DNA of 64,000 bases from Anaerolineae bacterium (GCA_018432315.1 JAHDLB010000019.1:62001-126000); one strand, 5' to 3'. Counted from the stretch's first letter, positions 1 to 11,182 are shown. The notes: a model not told the origin generated them from the letters alone. Numbers and translations: made by a program.

Positions 1-2
1 CC

Positions 3-1553
3 GCCATGACCATGCGCCGGCTCATCCGGTCGCTGCCCACGCGCCAGGGCGTCATGGGCATCGGCACCTGCGACAAGGGGCTGCCAGCGATCATGATGGC
101 GCTGGCCGGCACAGCCGATCTGCCGGGAATCGTCGTCCCTGGTGGCGTGACGCTGCCCGACCCTGAGGCCGAGGACACCGCCATCGTCCAGACGATTGGC
201 ACGCGGTTTGCGCATGACCTGATCACGCTGGACTACGCCGCGGAAATGGGATGCCGGGCTTGCGGCTCTGCGGGGGGCGGCTGCCAGTTTCTGGGCACCG
301 CCGCCACGTCCCAGGTGATCGCGGAGGCGTTGGGCCTGGCGCTGCCGCACAGCGCGCTGGCGCCGTCGGGCGAACCGGTCTGGCTGGATATCGGGCACCG
401 TTCCGCGCTGGCGCTGCTCCACCTGAAGGCCACCAACATCCGCCTGCGCGACATTCTGACCCAACATGCGCTGGAAAACGCCATGCTCGTTCACGCGGCG
501 GTCGGTGGCAGCACGAATCTGCTGCTGCATCTGCCCGCGATTGCGCACGAGGCCGGCCTGAGCTTGCCCACCGTCGCGGACTGGCAGGCCGTCAACCGCA
601 GCGTGCCGCGTCTGGTGGATGCCCTCCCGAACGGCCCGCGCAATCACCCGACCGTGCAGGTCTTCTTCGCGGGAGCCGTGCCCGAAGTCATGCATCACCT
701 TCGCGCGATGGGGCTGCTGCACCTGGACGTTCTGACGGTTTCGGGACAGACGCTCGGCGAAAACCTCGACTGGTGGGAGCAAAGCCCGCGCCGGCGACTC
801 TGCCGCGAGCGGCTGGCGAGCGAGGCGCGAGTCGATCCCGACCACGTGATCATGAGCGCCGAACAGGCGCGGGCGAATGGACTGAGCAGCACCGTGATCT
901 TCCCGGTGGGCAACATCGCGCCACAGGGGTCGGTCGTCAAGGCCACCGCTATCGACCCCGGTGTGATCGGTCCGGACGACATCTATCGCAAGCGCGGGAC
1001 CGCGCGGATTTTTACGAGCGAAAAGGACGCCGTTGCAGCGGTGAAAGGCATGACTGACGCGCCGGTAGAGCCCGGCAACGTGATCGTTCTGATCGGCATT
1101 GGTCCCCTGGGGACCGGCATGGAAGAGACGTATCAACTCACCTCCGCGCTCAAGTACGTCCCCTGGGGAAAACACGTGCCGGTCATCACCGATGGGCGTT
1201 TCAGCGGCGTCTCGACCGGGGCATGCATCGGGCACGTGGGACCCGAAGCGTTGGCCGGCGGCCCGGTTGGCAAACTGCGCGATGGTGACGAGATAGAGAT
1301 CGTGATCGACCGCAAGACCCTTGAAGGGCACATTAACCTGGTTGCGGCGGATGGGCGTGAGCTTGCGCCGCCGGAAGCTGACCGCCTGCTGAGCCAGCGA
1401 ACACCGCACCCGGACCTGCACGCTCACGCGAAGCTGCCCGACGATTCGCGGCTGTGGGCGGCCCTGCAGCAGGCGAGCGGCGGCGTTTGGAACGGCTGCA
1501 TCTACGATGTGGATCGCATCGTAGCGGTCATCGAGGCGGGCCTGACGGTGTAG
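3..1553 (+). CDS. Sugar-acid dehydratase, IlvD/Edd family, YjhG/YagF-like (5' truncated by window edge)
   Basis: The reading frame is open to the left edge, so the first roughly 130-140 residues of a protein usually about 650 residues long are probably missing; the first ATG at 6 need not be the start. Counting from that ATG, the conserved Fe-S region reads [18 protein letters not shown] with cysteines 83, 86 and 93. This glycine-rich form with GEPVW shortly after is typical of the D-xylonate dehydratase branch (YjhG/YagF) rather than IlvD proper. The C-terminal signature [20 protein letters not shown] is also present. Family members dehydrate aldonic acids such as D-xylonate to 2-keto-3-deoxy acids using an Fe-S cluster and Mg2+. 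The arabinofuranosidases and sugar importers next door fit pentose catabolism; the exact substrate is inferred, not shown. Confidence 0.85.
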   Translation, partial: AMTMRRLIRSLPTRQGVMGIGTCDKGLPAIMMALAGTADLPGIVVPGGVTLPDPEAEDTAIVQTIGTRFAHDLITLDYAAEMGCRACGSAGGGCQFLGTAATSQVIAEALGLALPHSALAPSGEPVWLDIGHRSALALLHLKATNIRLRDILTQHALENAMLVHAAVGGSTNLLLHLPAIAHEAGLSLPTVADWQAVNRSVPRLVDALPNGPRNHPTVQVFFAGAVPEVMHHLRAMGLLHLDVLTVSGQTLGENLDWWEQSPRRRLCRERLASEARVDPDHVIMSAEQARANGLSSTVIFPVGNIAPQGSVVKATAIDPGVIGPDDIYRKRGTARIFTSEKDAVAAVKGMTDAPVEPGNVIVLIGIGPLGTGMEETYQLTSALKYVPWGKHVPVITDGRFSGVSTGACIGHVGPEALAGGPVGKLRDGDEIEIVIDRKTLEGHINLVAADGRELAPPEADRLLSQRTPHPDLHAHAKLPDDSRLWAALQQASGGVWNGCIYDVDRIVAVIEAGLTV

Positions 1554-1634
1554 CACCGGTCCGGCGCGCTGTCGGGATGGGCCACGCGATACGATCGCTG
1601 ACTGCTCCGGTTACCTACGAGCACAACCTGATAT

Positions 1635-3107
1635 TCAGGTGAGCGTCAGAGCGACCACCGACATGGCGGGAAGCGTAATCGCCAGATGGCCGTTACATAT
1701 CGAAAACCGGTCAAATGGCTTGGGTTCGACTGCCTCAGGCGATTCGAATGTGTTGCGGGCATTCATCGATTCGGCAGTGAGAATCCGCCCGGTGACATTG
1801 AGAGCGCCAGTGCCGTGCAGATTACAGGTCAGATCAGCCGGCTGGTTTGGACTCGTATTGCAGAATGTCACCAGGATTTCTCCCGCAGCGTTCCGCGAGG
1901 CTGACGCGCTTATCTGCGGAATTGCATCGTTGTCAAAGACATAATCCTCAGGTTCTACCAAGATGGGCAGCCGGGTAGCGTTCTGGTGTCCCTTGAACAT
2001 CTCGAATACGTGATAGGTCGGCGTGAGGATCATGTGCTCGCCCTGGGTTAGCACCATCGCCTGGAGCACGTTCACCGTCTGCGCGATGTTCGCCATATGG
2101 ACGCGCTCACAATGCTTATGGAAAATGTGAAGGGTCACGGCGGCGACCAGCGCATCGCGCAGCGTGTTCTGCTGGTACAGAAATGCCGGATTCGTGCCCG
2201 GTTCGGCGTCATACCAGGTGCCCCACTCGTCGACGACCAGGCCCACGCGCCGATCAGGATCGTAACGATCCATGATCGCACTGTGCTGGCCGATGATCGT
2301 GTCCATGTAAAGCGCCTTCTTCAAGATAGTGAACCACCCGGACTCATCGAAATCAGTTGCGGACCCCTTGCTATCCCATTGGATCATGCTGTAATAATGC
2401 AGTGAAAGCCCGTCCATGAAAGCCGCCGCTTCGCGCATGAGCACGTCGGTCCAGTGATAATCGGCGTTGTGGGGGCCACCGGCGATCCGGTAAAGTTTGC
2501 GACCATCGAAATGGCGACAATATGTCGCGTAACGCCGGTAGACATCCGCGTAGAATTCAGCGCGCATGTTACCGCCACATCCCCAGTTCTCGTTGCCGAT
2601 CCCCCAGTAGGTAATCGGCCAGGGATCATCACGGCCATTTTGGCGGCGCGCATCAGCCAGGGTACTGTCACCGGCAAAGGTCAAATACTCCAGCCAGTCG
2701 CGCATTTCTTGCACCGTGCCGCTGCCCACGTTGCCGCAAATATACGGCTCGCAGTCTAGCTGCTCACATAAATCGAGGAATTCATGGGTGCCAAAGTGAT
2801 TGGTTTCAATCACATTGCCCCAATGCGTGTTGACGCGGCCCGGACGTTCTTCTCTTGGGCCGATCCCATCACGCCAGTGATAATCATCGGCGAAACAGCC
2901 GCCCGGCCACCGCAAGTTGGGAATGTTTATGTGACGCAGCGCGGCCACAACATCGTCACGAATGCCGCGCGTATTGGGGATCGGGGAATCCTCCCCTACC
3001 CATATGCCATCGTAGAAGCAGCGGCCCAGGTGTTCTGCGAAATGCCCGTAAATGTGACGATTGATCGTCGGGCCATTCCCATCAGTGTGAATCGTGAGTC
3101 GGTTCAT
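1635..3107 (-). CDS. Alpha-L-arabinofuranosidase, GH51 (copy 1)
   Basis: This 490-residue protein has the length and layout of intracellular GH51 arabinofuranosidases: a TIM-barrel catalytic domain followed by a C-terminal beta domain. The acid/base is probably Glu173 in GIGNENWG and the nucleophile Glu294 in VDEWGTWY. The N-terminal [20 protein letters not shown] and the [19 protein letters not shown] stretch are characteristic. There is no signal peptide, so it should act in the cytoplasm on imported arabino-oligosaccharides, releasing terminal L-arabinose. It lies downstream of a second GH51 gene on the same strand with an 81-bp gap, so the two are probably co-transcribed. The paralogues differ clearly, suggesting different linkage or chain-length preferences (inference). 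Confidence 0.95.
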   Translation of the reverse strand: MNRLTIHTDGNGPTINRHIYGHFAEHLGRCFYDGIWVGEDSPIPNTRGIRDDVVAALRHINIPNLRWPGGCFADDYHWRDGIGPREERPGRVNTHWGNVIETNHFGTHEFLDLCEQLDCEPYICGNVGSGTVQEMRDWLEYLTFAGDSTLADARRQNGRDDPWPITYWGIGNENWGCGGNMRAEFYADVYRRYATYCRHFDGRKLYRIAGGPHNADYHWTDVLMREAAAFMDGLSLHYYSMIQWDSKGSATDFDESGWFTILKKALYMDTIIGQHSAIMDRYDPDRRVGLVVDEWGTWYDAEPGTNPAFLYQQNTLRDALVAAVTLHIFHKHCERVHMANIAQTVNVLQAMVLTQGEHMILTPTYHVFEMFKGHQNATRLPILVEPEDYVFDNDAIPQISASASRNAAGEILVTFCNTSPNQPADLTCNLHGTGALNVTGRILTAESMNARNTFESPEAVEPKPFDRFSICNGHLAITLPAMSVVALTLT

Positions 3108-3188
3108 TATTTAACCCCTCGTTTGAATGAAGGCCCTCAAAGCTCAAAATATCTGCCCTCGCGTGCGCGCTCGATGATGAACCGCCCG

Positions 3189-4679
3189 TCAGAACGCCAC
3201 TTCAATCGCCGTGAATGAAAGGGGCGGGAGCTTCAGTGTGCCCGTACCATCGCTAACGTCCTGAACCTCAATCGGGCGGGCTATGATGCATTCGGGATGC
3301 TCAAAGCTGTTGACGGCTTTTGGATCAGTCCCGGCTACCTGATAGGCCGATGTCACGCGGGTCGGTGTGAGCGCCTGCCAACACAGGTCCACTGTCACGC
3401 TGTCGGCCTGGCTCCGATTCACGATAAACACCGCGTTGGTTCCGGTTTCCAAAGCATGGGATGCCGCCACATCCAGAACCGGCACGTCACCGAACTCGCG
3501 GGTCTCAACCCGCTGAGATTTGACGGCAACATCCAGCGCATTACCCGACGCCATCCGGCTAAACAGCATGATCGGATAATAGGTCGCGTGTTTGAGCAAG
3601 CCGTCCCGCGTGGTGGTGATCGGCGAAATCACATTGACGATTTGCGCCAGACACGCGATCTTCAGCACGTCGGACTTGCGCAGGAACACGTTCATCCATT
3701 GCGCAACGACCAGCGCATCTTCCAGGTTATAGACTTCCTCGCTCAGGTGCGGCGCTTCGGTCCAATGCCCATCGCCGCTGCGATCCTTGTACCAGACATT
3801 CCATTCATCCCACGATAGATACACATCATGCTTCGAGCGCGTCTTGGCCTTGACGTAACGCAAGACACCGGCCAGCGTATCCACGGCATTTTCGAGCTCT
3901 GCGGTCAGCGCCAGATAGCTGGCGGTGTCGTCTTCGAAGTTCGTGGCATAGTAGTGCATCGAATGATAGTTGACATACTCCCACGCGATTTCAAGCGTGA
4001 TGCGATCCCATTCGGGATAGGTCGGCATCCGCGCGCTGGATGACCCACACAGCACGGTTTCGATTGAGGGGTCGTGCCAGCGCATCATCTTGGCAGCCTC
4101 AAGCGCCTTCCGGCCATATTCGTCAGCCGAGAGCTGGCCGATTTGCCAGGGACCGTCCATCTCGTTGCCCACGCACCAGTATTTCACACCGTAAGGATCG
4201 GCATGGCCATTGCGGGCGCGCAGATCGCCATAGACTGTGCCAACCGGCGCGTTGCAGTATTCGACCAGGTTGGCGGCATCCTGGATGGTGCCGGTGCCCA
4301 TGTTGACACCCAGCATCGGTTCGGCATTCAGTTCCCGGCAAAAATGCAGAAACTCATCCGTGCCAAACTGATTGGTCTCGATGGATTTCCAGGCGAGGTC
4401 ACGACGGCGCGGACGCTGGTCTTTGGGACCGATGCCGTCTTCCCAGTTATACCCGCTGAGGAAATTGCCGCCGGGATAGCGAACGGAACGCAAGTTGAGA
4501 TCGCGCAGGGCGGCAAGCACATCCCGACGCAATCCCTGTTCATCGGCATGGGGCGATGCCGGATCGTAAATGCCTCCATAAATGCACCGCCCCATATGCT
4601 CCGCAAACCCGCTGAAAAGTAATGGCGAAATGGCGCTGATAACCCGGTTTGTATCAATATACACGGTGGCTTGTGCCAT
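3189..4679 (-). CDS. Alpha-L-arabinofuranosidase, GH51 (copy 2)
   Basis: This 496-residue GH51 enzyme is the first gene of the two-gene glycosidase unit. The predicted acid/base is Glu173 in [11 protein letters not shown] and the nucleophile Glu292 in [29 protein letters not shown] and [21 protein letters not shown] match the more common AbfA type. No signal peptide is visible, which implies a cytoplasmic enzyme working on oligosaccharides brought in by the neighbouring importers. An AGGA sequence lies about nine bases before the ATG. It is clearly related to, but not a recent duplicate of, the gene at 1635-3107. Confidence 0.95.
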   Translation of the reverse strand: MAQATVYIDTNRVISAISPLLFSGFAEHMGRCIYGGIYDPASPHADEQGLRRDVLAALRDLNLRSVRYPGGNFLSGYNWEDGIGPKDQRPRRRDLAWKSIETNQFGTDEFLHFCRELNAEPMLGVNMGTGTIQDAANLVEYCNAPVGTVYGDLRARNGHADPYGVKYWCVGNEMDGPWQIGQLSADEYGRKALEAAKMMRWHDPSIETVLCGSSSARMPTYPEWDRITLEIAWEYVNYHSMHYYATNFEDDTASYLALTAELENAVDTLAGVLRYVKAKTRSKHDVYLSWDEWNVWYKDRSGDGHWTEAPHLSEEVYNLEDALVVAQWMNVFLRKSDVLKIACLAQIVNVISPITTTRDGLLKHATYYPIMLFSRMASGNALDVAVKSQRVETREFGDVPVLDVAASHALETGTNAVFIVNRSQADSVTVDLCWQALTPTRVTSAYQVAGTDPKAVNSFEHPECIIARPIEVQDVSDGTGTLKLPPLSFTAIEVAF

Positions 4680-4918
4680 AATCAGGGTTCCTCATAATAA
4701 AAGGATTATCTGTAACAATTGATGCGCGACAGCAGAATGGCACAGCGACATCCGTCATCAATGGTCAGTGATGCCTGTCACGCGCTAACTGGGCCAAACG
4801 TCTACGTCATCTCTGTGCCTGTGGCGGCGATAGTCTACGTGAACTGATGGCGCAGCAACAGGAACAAAACGTTATGCGGAATAGTCGCCAGGTCTGAAAA
4901 TCACCTGCTGGATCGAGA
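4680..4918. other. Intergenic region upstream of the GH51 pair
   Basis: No gene is visible in these 239 bases. The region should contain the promoter of the GH51 genes and the 3' end of the importer operon. The first 50 bases are AT-richer than the surroundings (minus-strand TTGTTA and GATAAT/TATTAT boxes), but no pair has ideal spacing. I found no copy of the TGTTTAGTAAACA-like operator here. Confidence 0.5.
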
Positions 4919-5938
4919 TCAAGGTTGTGCTCCGGCCTGAGGTTTCTCGACGTGTTCCGCATACAGGTAGCATTTCACGGTTTGCCGCCCAACCTGAACA
5001 TCCGGCGGATCAGCCTCGCGGCAGATATCCATCACTTGGGGGCAGCGGCCCGCAAACTTGCACCCGATTCTCCCGTACTCTTTGACTTCGGTTGTTCCAA
5101 GCTCGATATGTTTTGCCCAGGACTCGCGTTTCTCGGGGGCGGGCTCGGGAACCGATTCCTTCAGCAGCTGCGTATACGGGTGCGCAGGCCGTTCCAGGAC
5201 ATCCTCAACCGGTCCCAACTCAACAATGTATCCACGCAGCATGATTCCAATCCGGTCGCTGATGTAGTACGCAGTTGCCAGATCATGCGTAATGTAAACG
5301 ACGCTCACGCCCTGTTCGTCGCGCAGCTTTTTGAACAGGTTTACGATCTCCATACGCAGTGATGCATCGACCATCGAGACGGGTTCGTCAGCGAGGACCA
5401 GCTTGGGCTCCGAGATCAGCGCCCGTGCCACCGACACACGCTGGATCTGACCGCCGGAAAGTTCATGGGGATAACGCTGCCTCACTTCATCCAGCGACAG
5501 CCCCACCTTGCGGAGAGCGTCGTCCACAATCCTGGTCGCATCTCGACGATTTGACGCCATCCCGAAGTTCTTGACCGTATCGAACAGGTACGCGTCCACC
5601 CGCCGCAATGGGCTGAACGTGTCGAACGGGTTTTGGAAAACTGGTTGGACTTGCTTCATAAACTCAATGAACTCGGATCGTTTACGGATAGTTGACACAT
5701 CGCGGCCTTCAAACAGCACTTTGCCCCTTGTGGGTTCCAGATCGCGAAGCAGCAAGCGAGAGAGCGTGGTTTTACCACTGCCGCTTTCACCGGCGAGGGT
5801 GAATATCTCTGGCTTATCACTTTCCAGGGAGAAGGAGACATCATTGACCGCCGTGAGGAGGGTACCCGCCAACAATCCACCAATGTGGAATTCGACCGTT
5901 ACGTGCTGGACATCCAGCAGTTTTTCGTTTGCGCTCAT
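4919..5938 (-). CDS. Oligosaccharide/peptide ABC importer ATP-binding protein, DppF/OppF type
   Basis: This 339-residue ATPase energises the Dpp/Opp-type importer encoded just upstream. It has Walker [11 protein letters not shown], the ABC signature [10 protein letters not shown] and Walker [14 protein letters not shown]. The C-terminal oligopeptide/dipeptide transporter extension has [14 protein letters not shown]. Its ATG overlaps the stop of the preceding ATPase gene by four bases, indicating translational coupling. In this family DppD and DppF form a heterodimer under the two permeases. Although the family is named for peptides, many members in saccharolytic bacteria carry plant oligosaccharides, and the GH51 genes downstream favour that here. 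Confidence 0.93.
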   Translation of the reverse strand: MSANEKLLDVQHVTVEFHIGGLLAGTLLTAVNDVSFSLESDKPEIFTLAGESGSGKTTLSRLLLRDLEPTRGKVLFEGRDVSTIRKRSEFIEFMKQVQPVFQNPFDTFSPLRRVDAYLFDTVKNFGMASNRRDATRIVDDALRKVGLSLDEVRQRYPHELSGGQIQRVSVARALISEPKLVLADEPVSMVDASLRMEIVNLFKKLRDEQGVSVVYITHDLATAYYISDRIGIMLRGYIVELGPVEDVLERPAHPYTQLLKESVPEPAPEKRESWAKHIELGTTEVKEYGRIGCKFAGRCPQVMDICREADPPDVQVGRQTVKCYLYAEHVEKPQAGAQP

Positions 5939-6927
5939 TGAGAGCCTTCCTTGACGAGATGGCAGGCCACGCGATGACGTTCCTTAACCGAGATCAAATC
6001 AGGTGCCACGGTCCGGCACTCGTCCATCACATACGGGCACCGGGGGTGGAACCGGCACCCGCTCGGAGGATCAGCAAGGTTTGGCGGTGACCCTTTCAGA
6101 CTCGCTTTAGTCGATTTTTCGCCGATCACGGGCAGCGAGTTAATCAGGTGCTGGGTATATGGGTGGAGCGGCGCATTGAAGATGCTCTCGGTTGGCGCTT
6201 CTTCGGCTATCCGGCCCGCGTACATGATCATCACGCGATCGGCCACGTTGGCATGCACGGCCATATCGTGGGTGACCAGAAGAACCGTGTTGTTGCTCGT
6301 GGCCTGGATATCCTTGATCATGTGCAGGACCCCGCGCTGCACGACGACATCCAGGGCAGTGGTGGGCTCGTCCGCAATAATCAGCGCGGGCTGGAACACG
6401 GTCGCCAGGGCGATTGCCACCCGCTGGCGCATGCCGCCAGAGAGTTGATGTGGATAGGCGTTGAGCACGTCGGTCGGGAGTCCGAGCCGGTTGACGTGGG
6501 TGCGCGTTCGTTGAAGGAATTCGTTTTTATCCGTAATGTGCTCGTGTGTATCAACAATATCCTCGAAGGTCTTTATCACCTTGCGTACCGGATTGAGGAC
6601 GCTCATCGAGCCCTGCATTACATACGAGATCCGCTTCCAGCGGACGTTCCGGCGGAGTTCAGACTGCGAGATCTGCAGCATATCAACCTTGTAATCACCG
6701 AAGTTGTAGTTGACGCTCCCTTCAAAAGCCTTCAATGGATGTTTGATACTTCCCGAGATCACTTTGATCAGTGTGGTTTTTCCGCAGCTCGACTCACCGG
6801 CCACGCCATAGATTTCATTCGGAAAGAGGTCGAAAGACACCCCATCCACAGCCCGAACGGTCCGGGAGATTCCATAGGCCTCGGTCCGGTAATACGCGTG
6901 GAGGTTTTGTACGCTTAACAGGGTCAC
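5935..6927 (-). CDS. Oligosaccharide/peptide ABC importer ATP-binding protein, DppD/OppD type
   Basis: This 330-residue partner ATPase has Walker [11 protein letters not shown], signature [12 protein letters not shown] and Walker [13 protein letters not shown], plus the C-terminal [14 protein letters not shown] extension found in DppD/OppD proteins. The start is a GTG at 6927, supported by a strong GGAGG ribosome binding site about seven bases upstream that lies inside the end of the permease gene. It sits between the DppC-like permease (3-bp gap) and the second ATPase (4-bp overlap). The Walker A variant with Cys in place of the usual Gly is a small peculiarity and probably does not abolish function. 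Confidence 0.93.
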   Translation of the reverse strand: MTLLSVQNLHAYYRTEAYGISRTVRAVDGVSFDLFPNEIYGVAGESSCGKTTLIKVISGSIKHPLKAFEGSVNYNFGDYKVDMLQISQSELRRNVRWKRISYVMQGSMSVLNPVRKVIKTFEDIVDTHEHITDKNEFLQRTRTHVNRLGLPTDVLNAYPHQLSGGMRQRVAIALATVFQPALIIADEPTTALDVVVQRGVLHMIKDIQATSNNTVLLVTHDMAVHANVADRVMIMYAGRIAEEAPTESIFNAPLHPYTQHLINSLPVIGEKSTKASLKGSPPNLADPPSGCRFHPRCPYVMDECRTVAPDLISVKERHRVACHLVKEGSQ

Positions 6928-6930
6928 GAG

Positions 6931-7788
6931 TTATCCTCCAATCAAGCGCAAGCGAGTACGCGGATCGATGAATTCATTGATGCTCGTGAATAGCAGGTAC
7001 AATCCGAGGAACAGGATAGCGGTCACCACAGCGGGGGCGGTGATCCACCACCACACGCCTGCCACCAATGCCCCGTGCTGATTGGCCCAAAAGAGGGCCG
7101 TTCCAAGCGTAGGCGTGGTCAAATCTGAAAGCCCAAGAACACTCAAAGTGACTTCCATTCCAATGGACCAGAGTATATTGTTGAGGGTCGTAGCAAATAC
7201 GATCGGCAACACGAAGGGAAGGTGCTCGTTGATCGTGATCCAAAATCCACTGGTTCCAGAATAAATTGCGGTGCGTGTGAACGAGCGCTCTCGCAAGCTC
7301 AGCACCTGCGAGCGAATCAGTCGGGCGTCAAACGACCAGCCGAAAAGCCCCAGGATGATCGCCAGGTTCAAAAGGTTCATGCTATCGCGCAGCAAGAAAC
7401 TCAGCAAGATAAGAATGGGAAGCAGGGGCAATACCACGAACGTGTCGCTGATCGCCATCAACACTCTATCGATCCATCCACCCCGATACCCGGCAGTCAG
7501 ACCGACCAGGACAGAAATCACGCGCGAGATAATCGCGGTCACTATCCCCAGATAAAGCGAATTGCGCACGGCAAAGGTCAACCACCAGAAGAGGTCCTGT
7601 CCTCGGGAGGTTGTGCCGAAAAGGTGTTCCCGCGATGGTGGCAGGTCCCACGGGACCACAAAGGACTTGCCCGGATCATAAGGCGAGTCGTACGATAGCA
7701 AAACCATCGCCGCCACGCCTCCCAGCAAAATGATGGCGAGACGAAAGCGGCCATCGTACCTGAGGAGATCACGCAGAACTTTGAGCAT
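6931..7788 (-). CDS. ABC importer permease, DppC/OppC type
   Basis: I place the start at the ATG at 7788 (285 residues, [15 protein letters not shown]) because AGGAGG lies about seven bases before it. The longer open frame to 7866 overlaps the preceding permease and begins with non-protein-like sequence. The protein has the N-terminal cytoplasmic segment followed by a first membrane helix, a periplasmic/external loop with [18 protein letters not shown] (the usual DppC loop motif), and five further hydrophobic segments. It should pair with the DppB-like permease to form the channel. Confidence 0.92.
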   Translation of the reverse strand: MLKVLRDLLRYDGRFRLAIILLGGVAAMVLLSYDSPYDPGKSFVVPWDLPPSREHLFGTTSRGQDLFWWLTFAVRNSLYLGIVTAIISRVISVLVGLTAGYRGGWIDRVLMAISDTFVVLPLLPILILLSFLLRDSMNLLNLAIILGLFGWSFDARLIRSQVLSLRERSFTRTAIYSGTSGFWITINEHLPFVLPIVFATTLNNILWSIGMEVTLSVLGLSDLTTPTLGTALFWANQHGALVAGVWWWITAPAVVTAILFLGLYLLFTSINEFIDPRTRLRLIGG

Positions 7789-7798
7789 AGTCCCCCTC

Positions 7799-8812
7799 CT
7801 ATTGGTAGCGCACCCGCGGGTCGAATAACGGGTAGAGTAAGTCCATGATGAAAACGGCGGTCGCAACCCCGATGATCGAATAAATGGTGATGCCCATGAT
7901 CATTGAGTAATCGTTATTGTAAATCGCTCTTATGGCCAGACTGCCAATTCCGGGGTAACCAAAAACGACCTCCATGATGAGGGCGCCGCTGAAAACCGTG
8001 CCGAGCACCATAGCCAGTGCGGTGAATTGCGGCAGTATGGCGGTGCGCATAATGTACTGGACGAGGATCCTGTTCTTACTCAGTCCGGCAGTTTCGGCAT
8101 ACACCACGTAGTCTTCAGAGATAATATTGGAGGTGAGGGATTTCATGCCGACAAACCAGCCCCCAAATCCAACCAGGATCAGAGTGGCTGCCGGGAGCGC
8201 GGCATGCTCAAGGTAGGTCAAGATGAAATCAATCGAGGACCAATCAGGACGAGTCCCGATCGGGTACGCCCCGCTGAATGGAAAGATCGGGATGAAATAC
8301 GAAAACACCACGAGCAGCACGATGGCCACGATGTAGTACGGAATCGATCGGACCACCTGGCCCACCACCTCGAGCACATTCAACGCCCTGTTTGCCGGGT
8401 AGTAGCTGGACAAGGCCCCGAAAAGGTTGCCAAATATGAACGAAATAACCACCGCGGGGATCAACAGCCTGAGGGTGTACGGCAAAGCCTGGCCTATCAT
8501 CTTGGATACCGGGGTCGGGAAATTATTGAGCGAAGGGCCAAGGTCGCCCCGGAACAAACGCCCCCAAAACGCGAAGTACTGTTCGACCGGATTGCCTGAC
8601 AGCCCGTACAGGTCGGTCAGAGCGGCGCGCATTGATTCGACAGACTGCGGGTCGAGCGTGTTTCCCCTCGCTATCATCATGGATACCTGCGCTTCTACCG
8701 GGTCAGTGGGAGCGAGCCGGGGAATGATATACGTGACGGTGATTCCGACAAAAATGAGCGTCAGGTACTGAATGATTCGCGGAATCAAATACCTAAGGAT
8801 GAATTTTCGCAT
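7799..8812 (-). CDS. ABC importer permease, DppB/OppB type
   Basis: This 337-residue permease has the typical DppB layout: a first helix right at the N-terminus ([22 protein letters not shown]), a long external loop ending in a Dpp-like [14 protein letters not shown] stretch, then five membrane helices. [23 protein letters not shown] is the EAA loop that contacts the ATPase. It is the first permease gene after the binding-protein gene, from which it is separated by 157 bases carrying a terminator-like hairpin. Confidence 0.92.
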   Translation of the reverse strand: MRKFILRYLIPRIIQYLTLIFVGITVTYIIPRLAPTDPVEAQVSMMIARGNTLDPQSVESMRAALTDLYGLSGNPVEQYFAFWGRLFRGDLGPSLNNFPTPVSKMIGQALPYTLRLLIPAVVISFIFGNLFGALSSYYPANRALNVLEVVGQVVRSIPYYIVAIVLLVVFSYFIPIFPFSGAYPIGTRPDWSSIDFILTYLEHAALPAATLILVGFGGWFVGMKSLTSNIISEDYVVYAETAGLSKNRILVQYIMRTAILPQFTALAMVLGTVFSGALIMEVVFGYPGIGSLAIRAIYNNDYSMIMGITIYSIIGVATAVFIMDLLYPLFDPRVRYQ

Positions 8813-8830
8813 GGGGACTATTTCCTTTGT

Positions 8831-8876
8831 AAAAAACCTCCACCGCGATCGCCGGTGAAGACAACCGCAGTGGAGG
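8831..8876 (-). terminator. Attenuating terminator between binding-protein and permease genes
   Basis: Read on the minus strand, the arms CCTCCAC (8876-8870, as complement) and GTGGAGG (8843-8837) form a stem extended by further G-C pairs across one mismatch, followed directly by a run of six T. This is a rho-independent terminator layout inside the importer operon. Partial read-through would give much more binding protein than permease, a common arrangement in ABC import operons. Confidence 0.7.
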
Positions 8877-8969
8877 ACTTACACGTTGAGACTGCTGGCT
8901 TGCCTCAATTACCGCATTCAATTCCCTGGCACTAGCCCAATGATCAGCGCGATCTGTGCTGCGCCGGGG

Positions 8970-10919
8970 TTATGTCGCCTTGGGCTTGATCTTGACGAAC
9001 ATATACTTGGTGTTACCCCAGTTCGGCACCGGATCCGTATAGGGGTCATCGATAGAAGGATACCCGGTGAAGTAGGTGGTGTCCATGGTCGTGAAGACGT
9101 TGTACGCCATGAGCGGCGTAATTGGCATCTCCTGGGCGGCGAGCTTGCAGTACTCCAGTCCCAGCTCGATACCCTTCGGGTCGTCGAAGGAAATATTCTG
9201 GATTTCTTCAATGATCCGGTCGAGTTCGGGGCTCTTCCAGCGCATGCTGTTGCTGCCTACAGAGGATTCGCCGCTCGCCACGTAGAACTTTGAGTGCCAG
9301 GAATTAAGGAAGAAGAACAGGTCGGGGTGGCCGCCCCAGGTCTCGATCGTCCAGGCCAGGCTGGCGGTGTACTCGCCGCTGCTCATGATGGGCCAGAGGT
9401 TAGCCTGCGCTTCGAGGGAGGTATCGATGCCGAAGGCAGCCCAGTTATCGACAACCATGGCCGCCGCCCGGTTCATGGTCGGGTTCGATTCCCCCAAGCT
9501 CATCAGCGGCACCTTGAAGTCCGAGCCATCGGGCAAGGCCCACTTGCCGTCTTTCTTCTGCATGCCGGCATCCAGCATGAGCTGTTCAGCCGCGTCGAGA
9601 TCGTGTTTCCACCAACCGGCCCCGATATACTGTTTGATGGTGTCGGGATCGGTCGGCACCAGATCGCCCAGGCTCGGGCGAGCCAAATCGGCAATTCGTT
9701 GGGCGGCGGTTGGATCGTAGGGTTTGTAGTCCTCCCCACCGACCTTGATGGTGAAGTCATTTAGCCAGGGTTCCAGCGGCTCGTGATAGTACTGGGGGTA
9801 CATACCGGTCGGCGGGACGTGAATGGCGGAGATGGTTGCCGCGCCTCGATACGAGGCCAGGGCGATCTGGGCGATGTCCATCGCCAGGGTCAACGCCCAG
9901 CGCACTTCCCACTTGTCCAGCCCGGGTTTTTCGTTGTTGTAAATGACAGCCGGTAGGGTGGGATCCGGATGAGCCCAGGGGAACGAGGGGAACCAGCCGA
10001 CCGAGGTCGGGCTATCCTTGGCCAGGGTAATTCGGCCTTCGGGAGTGATGTCGTGGATCACATCCAGCTCGTGTGCCATCTGGGCGATAACGCGCTTGTC
10101 GCTGGGGCCCGGATCAATGTACATGGCGTACTTGACATCCACGTCGCCCAGGCGAGCGAGCGAGGTCCGCTGCCAGTCTTCGCGGCGCTCCCACAGATAC
10201 CATTGTCCGTTCGGATCGAAATCTCGGAGCGTGTAGGCGCCCAGGCTGACCGGCGGATTGAATGTGAACGCCACCGGGTCGTCTACCTGTTCAAAGATGT
10301 GTTTGGGCATGATGTACTGGGCGCCCCAGCGCACGGTGAAGGCAGCGTGGAAGCGCGAGTTGGGTTCTTTGAGGTAGAAGATCACGGTGTTTCTATCGGG
10401 CTGTTCCATACGGTCGATACTGCCCTCGAACAGGCCCTGATTCGCCAATCCAGGCGTGTTCTTGATGAGATCAACGGTATAGTACAGGTCATCCGCGGTA
10501 AACTCAACGCCATCGCTCCAGTAGATGCCCTCGCGAAGTTTGACGGTCATCTGGGTGAAGTCGTCATTGTAGATCGGCGGCTCGGCTGCCAGGGCATCAT
10601 CCCACACGCCGTCGACTCCCGCATCCGGGTCGATGTACCACAGCGCGTCCAGGGCCAGTTGCTGGAGACCGCATACCCAGACGCCGCTGTAGCCGCTCCG
10701 CCAGCGGTTGAAGTCATCTGCCGGGAGAACTGTGCCTGATGGGTTCTCGAGGATCAGGCATTCCTCCCTGAGCACGCCTGGTGCAATTTCCTGTAGCTGG
10801 GGGGCAGCCATGAGGGTTGATGGCTTAAGGCCCAGCTCCTGAGCGGAAAGGGCAGTTGCTGCGCTGACAGCGGCTGCCTGCTTCAAGAACTGTCGTCTCG
10901 TCAATATGTACTTTTTCAT
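8970..10919 (-). CDS. Extracellular solute-binding protein, family 5 (Dpp/Opp-type), Tat-like signal
   Basis: The best start is the ATG at 10919 (649 residues), with GGAGG about eight bases upstream; the longer frame begins inside the promoter region. The N-terminus MKKYILTRRQFLKQAAAVSAA has a twin-arginine motif (RRQFLK) followed by an alanine-rich hydrophobic stretch, so export by the Tat route is likely. The body has family-5 features such as the LREGIYWSDGVEFTADDLYYTVDLI block. No lipobox cysteine is obvious, so how it is held at the surface is unclear. It is the first gene of the five-gene importer operon and should determine substrate range. Neighbouring arabinofuranosidases suggest arabinan or arabinoxylan oligosaccharides (inference). 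Confidence 0.92.
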   Translation of the reverse strand: MKKYILTRRQFLKQAAAVSAATALSAQELGLKPSTLMAAPQLQEIAPGVLREECLILENPSGTVLPADDFNRWRSGYSGVWVCGLQQLALDALWYIDPDAGVDGVWDDALAAEPPIYNDDFTQMTVKLREGIYWSDGVEFTADDLYYTVDLIKNTPGLANQGLFEGSIDRMEQPDRNTVIFYLKEPNSRFHAAFTVRWGAQYIMPKHIFEQVDDPVAFTFNPPVSLGAYTLRDFDPNGQWYLWERREDWQRTSLARLGDVDVKYAMYIDPGPSDKRVIAQMAHELDVIHDITPEGRITLAKDSPTSVGWFPSFPWAHPDPTLPAVIYNNEKPGLDKWEVRWALTLAMDIAQIALASYRGAATISAIHVPPTGMYPQYYHEPLEPWLNDFTIKVGGEDYKPYDPTAAQRIADLARPSLGDLVPTDPDTIKQYIGAGWWKHDLDAAEQLMLDAGMQKKDGKWALPDGSDFKVPLMSLGESNPTMNRAAAMVVDNWAAFGIDTSLEAQANLWPIMSSGEYTASLAWTIETWGGHPDLFFFLNSWHSKFYVASGESSVGSNSMRWKSPELDRIIEEIQNISFDDPKGIELGLEYCKLAAQEMPITPLMAYNVFTTMDTTYFTGYPSIDDPYTDPVPNWGNTKYMFVKIKPKAT

Positions 10920-10989
10920 TCTTTTCCTCCAAAATTTGATAGGGCGATACGGGATTGATAGAGAGGTTTCCAGCAGTACTTCACACAGG

Positions 10990-11002
10990 CATTCACTAAA
11001 CA
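10990..11002. promoter_or_regulatory. Candidate LacI-family operator O2 (imperfect)
   Basis: CATTCACTAAACA matches 10 of 13 positions of the minus-strand form (TGTTTACTAAACA) of the perfect palindrome at 11146-11158. It lies in the leader of the binding-protein gene, about 75-85 bases downstream of the predicted transcription start. The centres of the two sites are 156 bases apart, on either side of the promoter, which would allow DNA looping or a roadblock. Confidence 0.5.
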
Positions 11003-11083
11003 AAGGCGAAATATGTTCAGAAAACACCCGGTCCTCAGAATTCACTTGCACCGCATGTTACGCAAGAAAAACGCCTCAAACTC

Positions 11084-11112
11084 ATTCTATGACGTTCTGG
11101 TGGGGTTGTCAA
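11084..11112 (-). promoter_or_regulatory. Sigma70-type promoter for the Dpp-type importer operon
   Basis: On the minus strand a perfect TTGACA (11112-11107) is followed after exactly 17 bases by TAGAAT (11089-11084). The predicted start point is near 11076, giving a leader of about 155 bases before the binding-protein ATG. Its -35 box overlaps that of the divergent regulator promoter. Confidence 0.7.
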
Positions 11113-11133
11113 TTCGGCAACTTATTGTAAAAT
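11106..11133 (+). promoter_or_regulatory. Sigma70-type promoter for the divergent LacI regulator gene
   Basis: TTGTCA at 11106-11111 and TAAAAT at 11128-11133 are separated by 16 bases. The -35 box shares five bases with the opposing promoter's -35 box, so the two promoters cannot easily be occupied at once. The palindrome at 11146-11158 falls just after the predicted start point, the usual place for an autorepressing operator. Confidence 0.6.
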
Positions 11134-11145
11134 GAAATTCAGTCT

Positions 11146-11158
11146 TGTTTAGTAAACA
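11146..11158. promoter_or_regulatory. Candidate LacI-family operator O1, perfect 13-bp palindrome
   Basis: TGTTTAGTAAACA has perfectly symmetrical arms around a central base. It lies between the predicted -10 box and the ATG of the LacI-family gene, so binding there should block that gene. A weaker copy lies in the importer operon leader at 10990-11002. That this particular LacI protein binds them is inferred from position only. Confidence 0.6.
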
Positions 11159-11182
11159 CGAGCGCACTAACGGGAATGATCA

